A stretch of 64,000 nucleotides of DNA from Diplonema papillatum (GCA_030068145.1 JAPJBO010000310.1:124001-188000), one strand, 5' to 3'. Numbered from the stretch's first letter, positions 52,901 to 63,064 are shown. Made by a program: numbers and translations. The notes: generated from the letters alone by a model not told the origin.

Positions 52901-55334
52901 CACGAGGCCACAGTGATATAATGCTGGATGCCATGATGGCGACTACACAAACAGAGGCATAGCACGAGTCCCCTGTAGCAATCTATGGGTGTAGAGAGAA
53001 AGCGAGACAACCGACTGAGCGAATATCGCCAGAAACACTAAGGAATGAAAAGGCAATGGACATCCTGGCTCAAGCATGAGTCAAATTCTAGCCCGATACC
53101 GTAAAGCTTCCTATCACTGACCACATGCAGCTCGTGTCGAAAGACACTAATCTGTACGTCCCACGAGATCGTCGGAAACACAAAAATAACGTGGGGGAGG
53201 AATGTACCTGGTGTAATAGTGCGTTGCTCAGGGTAGTCGAAGGCCTGACAATCACACTAGTGCAAAAAACTTACACTTGGTGTCGGGCACAAACAGTCCC
53301 GGACATGGCTAGCCATGACCCTTTGTGAAAGTTTACACCGAAGAACAACCCACACCCACATAGCCCTTACTTGCTCTTAAGATAACCCATTTCATAAAGG
53401 TCAATACCGGAATCTGCGACGAACGCTGCAAGTAAAACATCCCTGGTGACCTCGCCCAAGTTCGTTTCCCCGAGTCAAGGCAGTCACTCATAGGGATATC
53501 AGTATCAAAGACGTGTTCTTACCTCTCCCTTTTTCTTGGCAGCTCTCGTCAGACAATACGAACAGCAGAAACTCCCATCACTTCATGCCACGTTAACAAC
53601 TACCATCAGTTCACGCCTACCACTAACACTTCATGCCTGCAGGTTCGCCAACTTTTCAATGAGTTCGGAACGTCGACTGTGTGCGTAGTCGGTGGTGCAG
53701 GGGACTATCTGGAAGTCGCTGATCAGGTTGTGATGATGGACTCATACGAGCCGAAGGATGTCACAGCAGAGGCGAAGGCAATCGTGCAACAGGTAGCCTT
53801 TTCTTTTTCTGATTCCTCACCCTCACGATTGTGGGGACGATGACTGCAGGCTTCGGCTTGTATGGAGGAAAGAGGCGCAAGCAACCACGGCCTTATCATG
53901 ACTGTCTCGTTTGAACATTTTCCAGCTAATACGAGAGAGATGTGACGCGCGCTTATCATGGCAGGCTTCATACACACTCCCTTGACACTTCAACCCAAGG
54001 TACACTGCACGCGACACTTTTCACTTCTCACTTGATCGCCTCACACACTGCATACGACACTTTCCACTTTTCACTTGACACACTTCTCACATACACTTTT
54101 CTTGACACCCTTAAGATGCCACCTCGTGTGACACGCTTCGCATGACAGACTTCGCCTCACACACTGCATACGACACTTTTCTTGACACACTTCGCATGCC
54201 ACACCTCGCGTGACAGACTTCATTTGACACGCTTCACATGATGTACCCCAATCTCCTCCTGTGTCAAGCCGAAGCGAACAGCTCACAGAGTCATACGAAC
54301 CGTGGAGGTAGCAAGAGGCAAAGTTGGTAGGGTGCGGTCAGAGAGAGAAAAGAGATTTGCGAAGCGAGCCGTTTTTTGTTTTTGCGTTCTAGTGGTTCAT
54401 TCCATTCAATCGACCAGCATCGAGAGACTCATGGAGCTTCACACGCCACCTCGTGTGACACGCTTTGCACGAGAGGCTTCACATGACTTCGCTCAAACAC
54501 TCTGTACGACACTTTTTCTGGGCGCACTTCGCTTGCCACACCTCGTGTGACACGCTTCACATGACTTCGCTTCACACACTGTATACGACACTTTTCTTGA
54601 CACACTTCGCATGCCGCACCTTGCGTGACAGGCTTCACTTGACACGCTTTACATGATGTAACTCAATTTCCTCCTGTGCCATCGTCCCGAGTGTTCAAGC
54701 CGAAGCGAACAGCTCACAGAGTCATACGAACGTGGAGGTAGAAAGAGGCAGGATTGGCCAGAGAGAGAAAAGAGATCCGCGAAACGAGCCGTCTTTTGGG
54801 TTTGCCTTCTGATGATTCATCCCATTCCATTCAATCGACCAACATCGAGAGACTCACGGGAGATTCATCGTTTTTCCAAAACACAAACAGCTACCCAGCG
54901 GCATGTCAACAGCAGACCGAGAGCGTGAGAGCGGGCAGACCTTCGGCAAAGTGACGCAGCGGATTCCCCTCGCAGATGGAGTGAAGGAGTGTGTGTCACA
55001 CCAAAAAGCGAAGGTGATGCCCCGCGGCATCGACACGCTGGTGTTCGGCTCCGAGAACATCGACTTCTCCTTCGTGGAACAGGTCGTCGAAAAGGGCCAG
55101 CTCGCCGCCATCGGCGACTACATCCAGGCCATGACACGCTTCATGGACGGCCGAGCCACCCTGAAGCAGATTCTGGACCGAATGGAGAAAATGATGGACA
55201 CCGACGTCGGCTGTGCCATGGACCTCATTAAGCCGGCCTGGATGGTCCCAGGAGGCACGTACAGCAGGCCCCGCCGGCTCGAAGTCGCTGCAGCTATCAA
55301 CCGCCTGCGAACGATGAAGTTCTTGATTGCCTGA
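49961..55334 (+). CDS. ABC-class ATPase (PF09818 type, MRB1590-like), three exons
   Basis: Exons 49961-51361, 53643-53792 and 54891-55334, all joined in phase 0, give 664 residues and TGA. Residues 1-35 are a Gly/Lys-rich tail (FYKAKYGGGGKGGGKG) suited to RNA binding. The core has Walker A GGGFHGKST (339-347), a family signature ASGSTSQASN (411-420) and Walker B ALLIDEDTCATNFM (431-444). Exon 2 adds TVCVVGGAGDYLEVAD; exon 3 joins as QQ|LPSGMSTADRERESG and ends with the family's RPRRLEVAAAINRLR. This is the single-protein ABC ATPase family of bacteria and protists; Trypanosoma MRB1590 binds RNA in the mitochondrial editing machinery. The role here is unknown. Exons 2 and 3 were placed from GT-AG sites and the family pattern, and the joins are strong. 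Intron 1 (2.28 kb) is made of tandem repeats that include the exon 1 end. A broken 5' copy lies at 35.0 kb. Confidence 0.9.
51505..52410 (+). repeat. Six extra copies of the exon 1 / intron 1 junction of the ABC ATPase
   Basis: AAGGAACCCATCACCCCGTT and CATCCTCAAG|GTTTGCTCCC occur at the real junction (51332-51370) and again from about 51505, 51680, 51850, 52022, 52197 and 52362, period about 165-176 bp. Each unit holds the last ~30 bases of the exon, the donor, and ~140 bases of intron with ACAATATTATACGGGGAGCA. The copies are nearly identical apart from single-base changes and short indels. Confidence 0.95.
52431..52890 (+). repeat. ~95-107-bp tandem repeat in intron 1 of the ABC ATPase
   Basis: About five units of ATGGTGTTGATGGCAGCCAC, ACTACTAGTGACGTACCATA and TGCTGGTGTCACGATAGCGA. 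Unrelated to the junction repeats just before it. Confidence 0.9.
53217..53262 (+). repeat. Short conserved dispersed repeat F, copy 3
   Basis: TAGTGCGTTGCTCAGGGTAG continuing to GACAATCACACT, inside intron 1 of the ABC ATPase. Confidence 0.85.
53444..53574 (+). repeat. Dispersed repeat family I, copy 3
   Basis: GACCTCGCCCAAGTTCGTTT to AACAGCAGAAACTCC, ending about 68 bases before exon 2 of the ABC ATPase. Confidence 0.85.
54264..54862 (+). repeat. 429-bp direct duplication in intron 2 of the ABC ATPase
   Basis: CAAGCCGAAGCGAACAGCTC to CATCGAGAGACTCA occurs at 54264-54431 and 54693-54860; between and before them are degenerate GACACACTTCGCATGCC / CACTTTTC units (54000-54250, 54440-54660). 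The second copy ends about 28 bases before the exon 3 acceptor. Confidence 0.9.
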
Positions 55335-56282
55335 ACTGCTCGCGCATCCTCCCCCCGCATGCCGCGATGAAGTCACAATGGAAACATGTTGCGCCCAGAC
55401 CATTTTGAACCGGGCTTATGGTGGACAAATCTTGGGACTTTTGGCTAAGGTTTGAAGACTTTGTGCTGATCACCCCGCACAGGACGGGTGGGACTACTTC
55501 AAGTCCGTCGTCGCGCTAACGACAGCCGTGACTGTTACCGGAAGCGAGTTGGCCGGCCCGAAGCTGCATCAGGGTTCATGATGAGAGGCGGTACTGTCAG
55601 TGTAGTCGTCGCTGCGAAACCGTCGATAGTTACCAACCTGCCTTTGGGGTACCAGAGCTTGCGGTTCCAGATAGAAGGACAGTGTGCACAGAGCCTCCAC
55701 TGCTCGGACTTACCCCCGGTGCTTTCTGTGTCTCCGGACTGCTTGTCACCAGGAAACCCAGCCTCCTTATTCAAAGTGTTCGAAGGGTCTCGCTCAAGCA
55801 CTCTCCGTTGATGACGACATCGCTGTTGTTCCTGGTAACTCAATAGCCTGCGACGACGCTTGCGACGCGCTGGACACGTGTTCTGCGAAGTCAGGTTCCC
55901 TGTCGAGAACCCATCTTCGGGGTCGAATGGCGTGGTGATTTCACGCGCCACACCGGGCGGGTCAGGTCTGGACTCAGATTGAAGGTGTTGTGAGTGGCGC
56001 TCTCGGGTGCTACCCGCGGCTCCTGATTTCTTCCAGGCCTTCTTGCACGTTGTGCCCGCAATGAAGTGTCAGCTTGGAACTGTTACGAACAAGAGGAATC
56101 CAACTGGTTAATTAAACCACAGCATTTCGCTTCATCACAGCGATGGCGAGTGGAATGTGACTTCTGCCCAGTGCCCTGAATGTCAAGGGGTAAGTCCGAG
56201 CCTCAACTGCTCGGACTTACCCCCGGTGTTTTCTGTGTGCGGGGGGGGGGTTTCACTCCGCTTTGTTTAGCTAACCTAAGCC
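55335..56282. other. 3' flank of the ABC ATPase, no further gene
   Basis: CAACTGCTCGGACTTACCCC or a near match occurs at about 55700 and 56202, a local direct repeat ~500 bp apart. A G run lies at 56241-56249. Open frames of about 100-140 codons are not family-like. Confidence 0.4.
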
Positions 56283-56430
56283 GGTCCATCCCTTTCTCCT
56301 GGATCTACATCGAATTGCCTGCCGCTGTGCATCACAGTGAATCACGGTCCAGTCCGTTCCTATCCCCTAGTGCTGCATCGAATTGCCCGGAGCTGTTTGT
56401 TCGGTCTATCGCGGTCTGTCAAGAGGGGAT
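56283..56430 (+). repeat. Family D repeat, diverged units
   Basis: GGTCCATCCCTTTCTCCTGG, CATCGAATTGCCTGCCGCTG and TCTATCGCGGTCTGTC, the same family as the 3.9-kb array. Confidence 0.8.
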
Positions 56431-56440
56431 GGACTGGCTT

Positions 56441-56777
56441 AGGCAACCTTCGTTTTGCGGCAGATGAACTCGTTGGACAAGTATCTTGAGCCACGATTTC
56501 GCCCGCATTTCTGGCTGGCCGCTCGCCATCGACGACTGGCACCGCATTGTCTGCCCAATTCGCCAGCGAGCTTGCTGCTGTATTGGAGATCTTGTCTCAA
56601 TCAGGCAACCTTCGTTTTGTGGTAGATGAAGTCGTTGGACAAGTATCTTGAGCCACGATTTATCCCGCATTTCTGGCTGGCCTCTCGCCATTGGCGGCTG
56701 ACTTCCGATGGTTCCACCACATTGTCTGCCCAATCCCCAGCGAGCTTGCTGCTGTATCGGAGATCTTGTCTCAATTG
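56441..56777 (+). repeat. 162-bp direct duplication
   Basis: AGGCAACCTTCGTTTTG starts at 56441 and again at 56603; both run through GGACAAGTATCTTGAGCCAC and GCGAGCTTGCTGCTGTAT to GGAGATCTTGTCTCAAT. Identity is high with a few substitutions. Confidence 0.9.
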
Positions 56778-56855
56778 TGTCTGTAATGGCCGCTGCAGCT
56801 TGTTAGTGTGCGCTTCGGCTCATTTGCAACCTTCAACGTTCGTTCCGTCTGTCTG

Positions 56856-56952
56856 TAACAATGCGTTGTTGGTGCTAAGAATTAGTAGTTGGCAGCGTAC
56901 TACACGAAGCTTACCAAAGCAGGTGAGTTCCGCTATTGCGCACAAACAACGA
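56856..56952 (-). repeat. Family N repeat, copy 4
   Basis: Reverse complement reads TTGTTTGTGCGC, CTCACCTGCTTTGGTAAGCT, then CTACTAATTCTTAG and CAACAACGCATTGTTA. With the copies at 19.5 and 20.2 kb it defines a ~96-bp unit. Confidence 0.85.
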
Positions 56953-56999
56953 GGCTGCGCGTCGTGAGCTAGCGGCCGACCCTTGCTCAAGTGGCCGCG

Positions 57000-57500
57000 A
57001 TCTGCGATGGATAACCCTCGCTGGCCCAAGTTATGGTTTGCGATCTGAGTTCGTTGACTCAGCTAGTCGGCGCATGATTAGCCCGCACTTTCAATCATCC
57101 TGGACGTGCGAATAGATGGACTGGCCAACCATCATCAGTCATGACTTCGCGTGCCTGACACCTGATCTGCGATGGATGAACTTGTTGCATTCAGTCACAA
57201 GTTCACCCGCATGATGGGTCCGCACTGCGAATAGATGGGCTTGCTGACCATCATCAGTCACTAACCACTTCACGTGCCTGACCTTTCACTTCATTTAATA
57301 CCCCGCCTGATTGATTATCCTGCACTTGCGAATAGATGGGCTGGGCAACCAACATCAGTCATGATTCCGTGGGCCCGGCCGGCCTCGATTTGCGATAGAT
57401 GAACTTGTTGCCTCGCTTCAGTCACGAGTTCACCTGCATGATCAGCCTCCAGTTGCGGATAGATGGGCTCGCCGACCATCAGTCACACGCACGCATTCGG
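57000..57500 (+). repeat. ~115-bp degenerate tandem repeat
   Basis: About four units with TGCGAATAGATGG, CCATCATCAGTCA, TGCGATGGATGAACTTGTTG and AGTTCACCCGCATGAT. Confidence 0.8.
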
Positions 57501-57696
57501 CCTTGAATGGAGTATAACACTTCAACTGCTCGACGATCGAAGTTAGTCTTCTCTGTCTTCTCGTTTGATCATCTTTTTCGGTTGGGGCCCACCGCTGATC
57601 TCGGAGTCGGAATCATATTGTCTTCGGAAAAATATTGGATAGGAAAATATTTGGATAGGAAAAATATTTGGATAGGAACTACCGTATGCGGGTTTA

Positions 57697-57773
57697 ATAC
57701 GAAACGTGTAAATGTTTCTTAGCTACTTTTTTGGCCAAAGTGTTTCTTAATTAACACGTTTCGTACTAAAAAC
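57697..57773 (+). repeat. Palindromic TTAATACGAAACGTG hairpin
   Basis: TTTAATACGAAACGTGT at the left and TTAACACGTTTCGTACTAAA at the right fold back over about 77 bases. A diverged copy is at 59307-59400. Confidence 0.8.
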
Positions 57774-58265
57774 ATGGGGTCTGACGTACTTAGTGAGGAA
57801 AAACGTATCGCGGTCAGAGTATTAGCGACAAGAGCGTTCTGGCACTTGTGCATGAAGACGACAGGCGTGGGCGGGCTCTGGGATGCAGTCTATGAACTGC
57901 AGCGCCGCAAACAAGGAATGGTAACCGCAGCTCCAATCGTGTTCACGAAGGTGTTCCTTAGGCGGGCACGCGTCAATGATGACAGGATCTGCGCATTCAC
58001 TCAGTACGAGACACTCGTTGAAGTTGCGAAGGAGTTCGGCGAGAAAGTTGTCCCCGCAACCGGTGGCAGTGTTGGCGGTGGCTCTCGGAGCTGGAGACTT
58101 CCAGCTCCCGGCTCTTGGGAGCCAGCTCGGGAGCTGGAAAGAGCCAGCAGGAGCCAGCAGGGCACAATAAAAAGCCATCTCAAAATTCCGGGCGAGTTTC
58201 GTGGTGACCGGGTTGAGCGACGCAAATTTACTGGAAGAGAAAGTTTCCGATCCAACAGGAGATGA
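57774..58265 (+). CDS. Hypothetical protein exon inside the TIR element
   Basis: ATG at 57774 opens 163 codons. The first ~98 (words LSEEKRIAVRVLATRAFWHL, GLWDAVYELQRRKQGM and FTQYETLVEVAKEFGEKVV) look like a folded, mostly helical protein. The rest (from about 58068) falls in a GGGAGCTGG-type low-complexity repeat and is probably non-coding, so an intron or frame end is likely near 58066. No family recognised; it may be a transposon protein, given its place. Confidence 0.4.
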   Translation: MGSDVLSEEKRIAVRVLATRAFWHLCMKTTGVGGLWDAVYELQRRKQGMVTAAPIVFTKVFLRRARVNDDRICAFTQYETLVEVAKEFGEKVVPATGGSVGGGSRSWRLPAPGSWEPARELERASRSQQGTIKSHLKIPGEFRGDRVERRKFTGRESFRSNRR

Positions 58266-58385
58266 AGCCGACCAAGGTTTCGTTGAAGACAGCCCCCAGG
58301 CAGTGTTGGCGGTGGCTCCCAGCTCTTGGGAGCTGGTTCTTATGGCTCTTTGGGAGCTGGGAAGAGCCAGCGGGAGCTGGGTTTC
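58064..58385 (+). repeat. Duplicated AGCTCC/GGAGCT-rich segment
   Basis: CAGTGTTGGCGGTGGCTC begins blocks at 58064 and 58301, each followed by palindromic CAGCTCTTGGGAGCTGG words and GAAGAGCCAGC. The blocks flank a unique piece of about 140 bases. Confidence 0.8.
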
Positions 58386-58411
58386 TGGTGAAAATTTTGC
58401 TCGTGCGTGCA

Positions 58412-59090
58412 GCAGACCTTTTTTGACGATTTTTAGCTCGCGATAAGCTCCGATGAAGAGAACCGTGAAGAATGGATCCGGGGACCAAGAAGTATGTGCG
58501 TGGTTCGCGGGTCTTTACAAGATGCAGGGCACCGGACATGGAAACCACCAGGTTTGTGACGGGAAGGACGGGAATCGATCCCCTGGGTGGTGCAGTTTTT
58601 TTCGCCGTCCACGGAGCAGACCTTTTTCAACGACTCTTTGCTCGCGATCAGCTCCGATGAAGAGAACCGCGAAAATTAGACCTGAGGATCAGAAAGTACG
58701 TGCGTGGTTCGCGGGTCTTTATGCTATGCTGGGCACCGGGCGTGGAAACCACCAGGTGTGTGTTAAGAAGGGCGGGAATCGATCCCCTGAATGGTGGCAT
58801 TTTCCCGCCTGTCCACGTAGCAGATCTTTTTCGACGAATTTACGCTCGCAATCAGCTCCGATGAAGAGATCCGTGAAAATTAGACCCGGGGATTACAAAA
58901 TATGTGCGTGGTTTGTGGGTTTTTGTAAGAGACAGGGCCCCGGCGCGGAAACCACCGGGTGTGCATCGAGAAGGACGGGAATCAATCCCCCGAGTGGTGA
59001 CATTTTTTTGCTGGTCCACGTAGCAGACCTTTTTCGGCGATTTTTTGCTCGTGATCAGCTCCGATGAAGAGATCCGCAAAAAATAGACCC
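58412..59090 (+). repeat. 204-bp tandem repeat, 3.3 units
   Basis: Units start GCAGACCTTTTT at 58412, 58616, 58820 and 59023. Each has CAGCTCCGATGAAGAGA, GTGCGTGGTT, GGAAACCACC and CGGGAATCGATCCCC. The last word looks tRNA-like by chance but no cloverleaf fits. Identity by eye is about 80%. Confidence 0.9.
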
Positions 59091-59706
59091 AAAAGAATGT
59101 GCAAAGGTTTTCTCGCATTTTGGGGGAATGTCGAAACTGCTTCGCATGGGGTGAAGGGCTGACACGGGCGAAGATATCGGTGCAAATTTCTTTTTTGACG
59201 GGTTCAATTTTTCTGCCAATTTTCCCGCGTCCTTTTTTACTGTCGAGCCCCAGTTTACTCCAAGTACGAAACCCCTCAAAACCCCCTATGGAAGTGCAGT
59301 TTTTAATACGAAACGTGTTAATGTTTCATAGCTTCAGGTTCGGGGTGTTTCTTAATTAACACGTTTTGTATTAAAACCGTTTCGTACTAAACACGTTTCA
59401 TATTCAACCCGCATACGGTATTTTGGATAAAACGGCCTTCCGCGGAACATTTGGATATTTTTCTGGAAATTTTGTTTTTGAATTTATGTCTCCTCTGAGT
59501 GCCCGCACAGCAGTAGCTGCTTTACCCGGACGGGATTTTCTGTTCGGCTCTCTTGATGTACACCCCGGACTCCCACTCCGGATTGCGGGGTAGTAGTTTT
59601 GCGGTCATTTGTGCGGTCGGCCTCACTCCCTCGATGCGGGAGTGGGACCTCCTCAATGCGGAAGTGGCCACTCCCGCACTTTTTCACTCCCGCATTGACT
59701 TAGTAT
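59091..59706. other. No gene; hairpin and CACTCCCGCA repeats
   Basis: 59307-59480 holds the second TTAATACGAAACGTG hairpin and TTGGATA words. 59560-59700 has inverted TGCGGGAGTGG / CACTCCCGCA pairs, possibly another element's end. Confidence 0.5.
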
Positions 59707-60353
59707 ATGGCTGCTGAAGTCCGGGGTGTAAGAAATGGTCAAATAAGAAGGCTACACATCAGTGCCATGCAGCACAAAACGAACCAGGGATATCAATCAG
59801 ATATACCGCACGAGCAACACCGCAGAACGCACCGCAGAAAAGCGCGGGAGTACAGCTCGTGGGAGGAAAGAGACCTTGAAATAGGTGAGCTTGTTGCCGT
59901 CTAGGACTCACGGGAGAGATGCAGAAGTGGAACAGCATGCCAGGCAAAAAGAAGGTTTCGCGTGCAACGACCACTCGCGCTCGTACGCTGTACGGGAAAA
60001 ACTAACTCCATTGCGCACGCTCTAGGCGGAAGTCGGAGTGAACCGATCGACGTTGACGAACAAAAGGCCAAGAGAGGCCGTCTATTGTCATTAAGAAAAA
60101 GGAGACCGTGATCCTTTTAGAACTGATCGAGCGAAGAACGAACGAACGGGACCGCTGTCACTTACTCGCTCGTGAGCGTGCTTGCGCGCGCGACCGTCAC
60201 CCGAACTACTGGGTTAGCACAGAATGGGCTCGGAAGTGGTGTCGGAAGCACAACTACGTACAGACGACTAAGACAAGCAGAGTACTGGATGAAACCCAGA
60301 CGGAACAAAAGAAAGAAGAGATGCGGCCAGCTGTTCATGCTTTAATGGAGTAA
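59707..60353 (+). pseudogene. Transposase-like remnant with CENP-B/Tc5-type HTH
   Basis: Two open pieces. 59707-59904 codes a basic peptide (HEQHRRTHRRKAREYSSWEE). 60108-60353 codes ILLELIERRTNERDRCHL, then HPNYWVSTEWARKWCRKHNY and SRVLDETQTEQ, resembling the second DNA-binding helix-turn-helix of pogo/Tc5 transposases (GW-x-R-x-F-x-KRH pattern). No DDE core follows; the reading frame ends at 60353 where the captured repeat begins. Family assignment is tentative. Confidence 0.4.
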
Positions 60354-61199
60354 CGATATCCGACAAAGCTGCGTCTTGAAATGCGACCATGCTGCGGCGC
60401 TTTTCATGCCATGCGACACTCGCCCCGAAAGGTACTCGTGATGTGCACATTGACTATGGGCGACAAGCAAAGCGTTACTGTTGTGACTGGTGGGGCTGCG
60501 GACGGGACACCCATCCCCGTAGTACCAAGTGATCTTTGCGGGGAAAACGAGCCGGATCATTCCCCAGGTCGCAGACACGAAGGGGTTCCACTTGACCTCG
60601 ACCCCGAATAAATGGGCCAACACCGCGACAACAAAGCAGTACATCGACTGGTGGGGCTGCGGACGGGACCCATCCCCGTAGTACCAAGTGATCTTTGCGG
60701 GGAAAACGAGCCGGATCATTCCCCAGGTCGCAGACACGAAGGGGTTCCACTTGACCTCGACCCCGAATAAATGGGCCAACACCGCGACAACAAAGCAGTA
60801 CATCGACTGGTGGGGCTGCGGACGGGACCCATCCCCGTAGTACCAAGTGATCTTTGCGGGGAAAACGAGCCGGATCATTCCCCAGGTCGCAGACACGAAG
60901 GGGTTCCACTTGACCTCGACCCCGAATAAATGGGCCAACACCGCGACAACAAAGCAGTACATCGACTGGTGGGGCTGCGGACGGGACCCATCCCCGTAGT
61001 ACCAAGTGATCTTTGCGGGGAAAACGAGCCGGATCATTCCCCAGGTCGCAGACACGAAGGGGTTCCACTTGACCTCGACCCCGAATAAATGGGCCAACAC
61101 CGCGACAACAAAGCAGTACATCGACTGGTGGGCGAAGATGGTGAGGGCGCAAGAAACGGTTCCATCAGCAAGCGCTTTTCCTTCTGCGAATCGAACCAT
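60342..61199 (-). CDS. Open frame of four tandem 53-residue hydrophobic repeats (captured exon)
   Basis: Minus strand, 285 codons. After RFAEGKALADGTVSCALTIF comes HQSMYCFVVAVLAHLFGVEV and KWNPFVSATWGMIRLVFPAK with ITWYYGDG, repeated four times. The 159-bp period (60652, 60811, 60970 on the plus strand) is exactly 53 codons, so the frame stays open through the identical copies; the copy nearest the 3' end (60491-60651) has two extra bases and shifts frame. The unit resembles the C-terminal membrane part of GT2 polysaccharide synthases (S-x-x-LLAHLFGI-x-W pattern), a weak match. It lies inside a TIR element, so a captured and amplified host exon is likelier than a working gene. Confidence 0.45.
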   Translation of the reverse strand: MVRFAEGKALADGTVSCALTIFAHQSMYCFVVAVLAHLFGVEVKWNPFVSATWGMIRLVFPAKITWYYGDGSRPQPHQSMYCFVVAVLAHLFGVEVKWNPFVSATWGMIRLVFPAKITWYYGDGSRPQPHQSMYCFVVAVLAHLFGVEVKWNPFVSATWGMIRLVFPAKITWYYGDGSRPQPHQSMYCFVVAVLAHLFGVEVKWNPFVSATWGMIRLVFPAKITWYYGDGCPVRSPTSHNSNALLVAHSQCAHHEYLSGRVSHGMKSAAAWSHFKTQLCRISLLH

Positions 61200-61571
61200 C
61201 AGCGTCCCCGTTGCTTCCTAGTACCGGCCGCGAACCGAGACCCAGACCCGCTGGGTCGGAGCGTCCAAAGCGCTCTCAGCCTAGGATTCCGTGGCTCATG
61301 AGGCGCGGGGGGAAACCAGAGTTAGGGGGCGGGGGAATACGTTCTGGACTTAACAACCGGAAAATCGCCTTGAACTTTGATCGGACCGGAAAAATATTTG
61401 GATAGGAATAATGTTTGGATAGGAAATATTTTGGATAAAATGGCCGTCCCAGAAATTTTTGGATATTTTCCTATCCAATATTTTTCCGAAGACGGTATGT
61501 GAATAGGCAGTCACCACGTGGCGAATGGCTACCGTTTCCTGCAGATATTGGAGCGTCTCAGCTAAAAATGC

Positions 61572-61712
61572 TGTCCAGGACGTTCCAAAGGAATGAAAGA
61601 GCAAACAAGGCACACACACACACACACGGGAAAAGGTTGCACCCAGCTGTCGAAGTGGATCCAGGCCGGGTGCTGCGACAAGGAGTACTTCTCTGCCCCC
61701 GCGAAAGAGAAG
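61572..61712 (+). pseudogene. Partial 5' copy of the phosphagen kinase exon
   Basis: Repeats the 5' flank of the real exon (GGACGTTCCAAAGGAA, GAGCAAACAAG), then, after a (CA)n tract, continues as CAGCTGTCGAAGTGGATCCA, GGCCGGGTG and GACAAGGAGTACTTCT. It lacks the start codon and the first ~45 codons and then leaves the exon. Confidence 0.85.
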
Positions 61713-61787
61713 AAGAAGAAAAAGGCCGCTCCTGGTCCAGGAACGTGACGGGCAACCACAGCTTGCAAAGCTTGAGTCGGAGGCAGC

Positions 61788-61997
61788 TCAGTGCCACAAC
61801 CCCGTCCGCTCTGCCCTGCGGCTGACCATCTCGACGAGCTTGTGTTCAGCGCGAGCGCCAAGCCCCAAGATGCGCCACGCCTTGATGCTTTAGTTTGGGA
61901 AATCGGTAGCCACTTGACCCGTAGGCCCGTGGCTCTGCAGTACCGCCGAACACGTGAAGCTTGGCTCCCGTGTAGCAGGCTTTCCCTGGTACCCCGG
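61788..61997 (+). repeat. Dispersed repeat family A, copy 3
   Basis: Full-length partner of 737-941, inverted, at the other end of the window. Confidence 0.85.
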
Positions 61998-62321
61998 TAG
62001 AACTGCCTAGAAGAAAGGGAAAAGTAAGAACAATCGTTCCCCCCCCGGTAAAAAAAGATAAGTGCGTTTCAGCGAGTCGCAGTTACAAGCGGGGCGGGCG
62101 CCCGAGTTGTTTGTTAACTGATTGCTCAAACACGGTTATTACGGGCGTTCAGACCACCAGATCGGGAGCTGAGCATGCCGTGGGACCCCAATATGGCCCA
62201 ATAGACTCCCACCGTACCGGAAGCGGCTCGTGCACTTCTCTGCACCGCCGGTGTACGTGTTGTTCAACATGCTGCACTTGGAAAGATGCCGTGGATCTGA
62301 CGGCAAACTCCGGAGAATTCG
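61998..62321. other. No gene; fragments of families I and C-flank
   Basis: A family I fragment (AACTGCCTAGAAGAAAGGGA) at 62006-62035, and 62230-62320 resembling 6745-6840. Confidence 0.4.
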
Positions 62322-62472
62322 GAAAACCGTACACCGCGAGAGTAGGAGAAAGTAGAAAAGGGAACCTAGAGTTTTCGTTGACCGCGCTACACCCTGAGCC
62401 CAAATCCTGGATGATCAATCGAAGGTCCTACTTGGGCGTTTCAGTTTCCTCACACATTTCATGTGGCTAAAA
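62322..62472 (+). repeat. Dispersed repeat family C, copy 2
   Basis: ACCGTACACCGCGAGAGTAG to CATGTGGCTAA, matching 18214-18395 with a ~25-base deletion. Confidence 0.85.
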
Positions 62473-62635
62473 AAAGAATCACACAAAAGGTCGAAAGCCA
62501 CCAAACCGTACGCCCGTTCGGGATCGTCGGAAACACAATTCGGAGCTTTGAAGAAGATCCGAACACTTGACCTCTCGTCAGGACATTCCAAAGGAAAACA
62601 AAAAGAGCAAACAAGACTTACACGCGGAAAAGAAA

Positions 62636-63064
62636 ATGACCGCTTCCACCCGGGCTGTGTTGCGTGCTGTTGGTGTTGGGGCGGCAGGGTTCGCTGTGGC
62701 CAGCACCGCGAAGGACGCCAGCGCGCTCTCCGGCGACTACCCGCCGAAGGGGCTCTCGCACGGCGTACGCCAGCTGCCGAAGTGGATCCAGGCCGGGTGC
62801 GGCGACAAGGAGTACTTCTGCCCCGAGAAGAACGCGGTGTTCCCCGCAGACTTCACGCCCGACCAGATGCCAGACCTCAGCGGGCACTCGAACTTCATGG
62901 CCGAGGCGCTGCGCGAGCACCCGGAGGCCTACCAGAAGTACAAGGACGTCTACACCAAGAACGGCGTCGGCCTCGCCAAGTGCATCAAGACGGGCGTCGA
63001 CAACCCGGGGCACCCTATGATCAAGACGTGCGGCATCGTCGCCGGCGACGAGGAGTCTTACACG
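62636..63064 (+). CDS. Phosphagen (arginine/creatine-type) kinase, first exon, partial
   Basis: ATG at 62636 opens 143 codons to the donor ACG|GTATGC. Residues 1-32 ([19 protein letters not shown]) look like a targeting peptide or membrane anchor; the rest is the N-terminal domain of ATP:guanido phosphotransferases: [14 protein letters not shown] (79-92), TGVDNPGHP (119-127) and [10 protein letters not shown] (133-142), matching the family's C(V/I)AGDEESYEVF. These enzymes move phosphate between ATP and a guanidino compound to buffer ATP. The catalytic domain, and so the substrate type, is beyond the window. Partial copies of this exon lie on both sides (61572-61712 and 63802-63852). A Cys-rich insert ([12 protein letters not shown]) before the domain is unusual. 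Confidence 0.85.

Larger units (their letters stand above)
57621..61492. mobile_element. Terminal-inverted-repeat element with TTGGATAGGA subrepeats
   Basis: Left end TCTTCGGAAAAATATTGGAT and right end ATCCAATATTTTTCCGAAGA are exact inverse partners (about 28 bp); inside them TTTGGATAGGA repeats occur on the left (57636-57675) and right (61390-61430). A second inverted pair, ACCGTATGCGGGTTTAATAC (57682) and its complement near 59420, suggests a smaller element (57.62-59.47 kb) of the same family at the left. Contents: a hypothetical exon, a 204-bp tandem repeat, an HTH-like transposase piece and a captured four-fold repeat. Superfamily is not certain. Confidence 0.6.

Noticed and set aside
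58567-58600. tRNA-like GGGAATCGATCCCC words
   Set aside because: They recur every 204 bp as part of a tandem repeat and no cloverleaf can be drawn around them.
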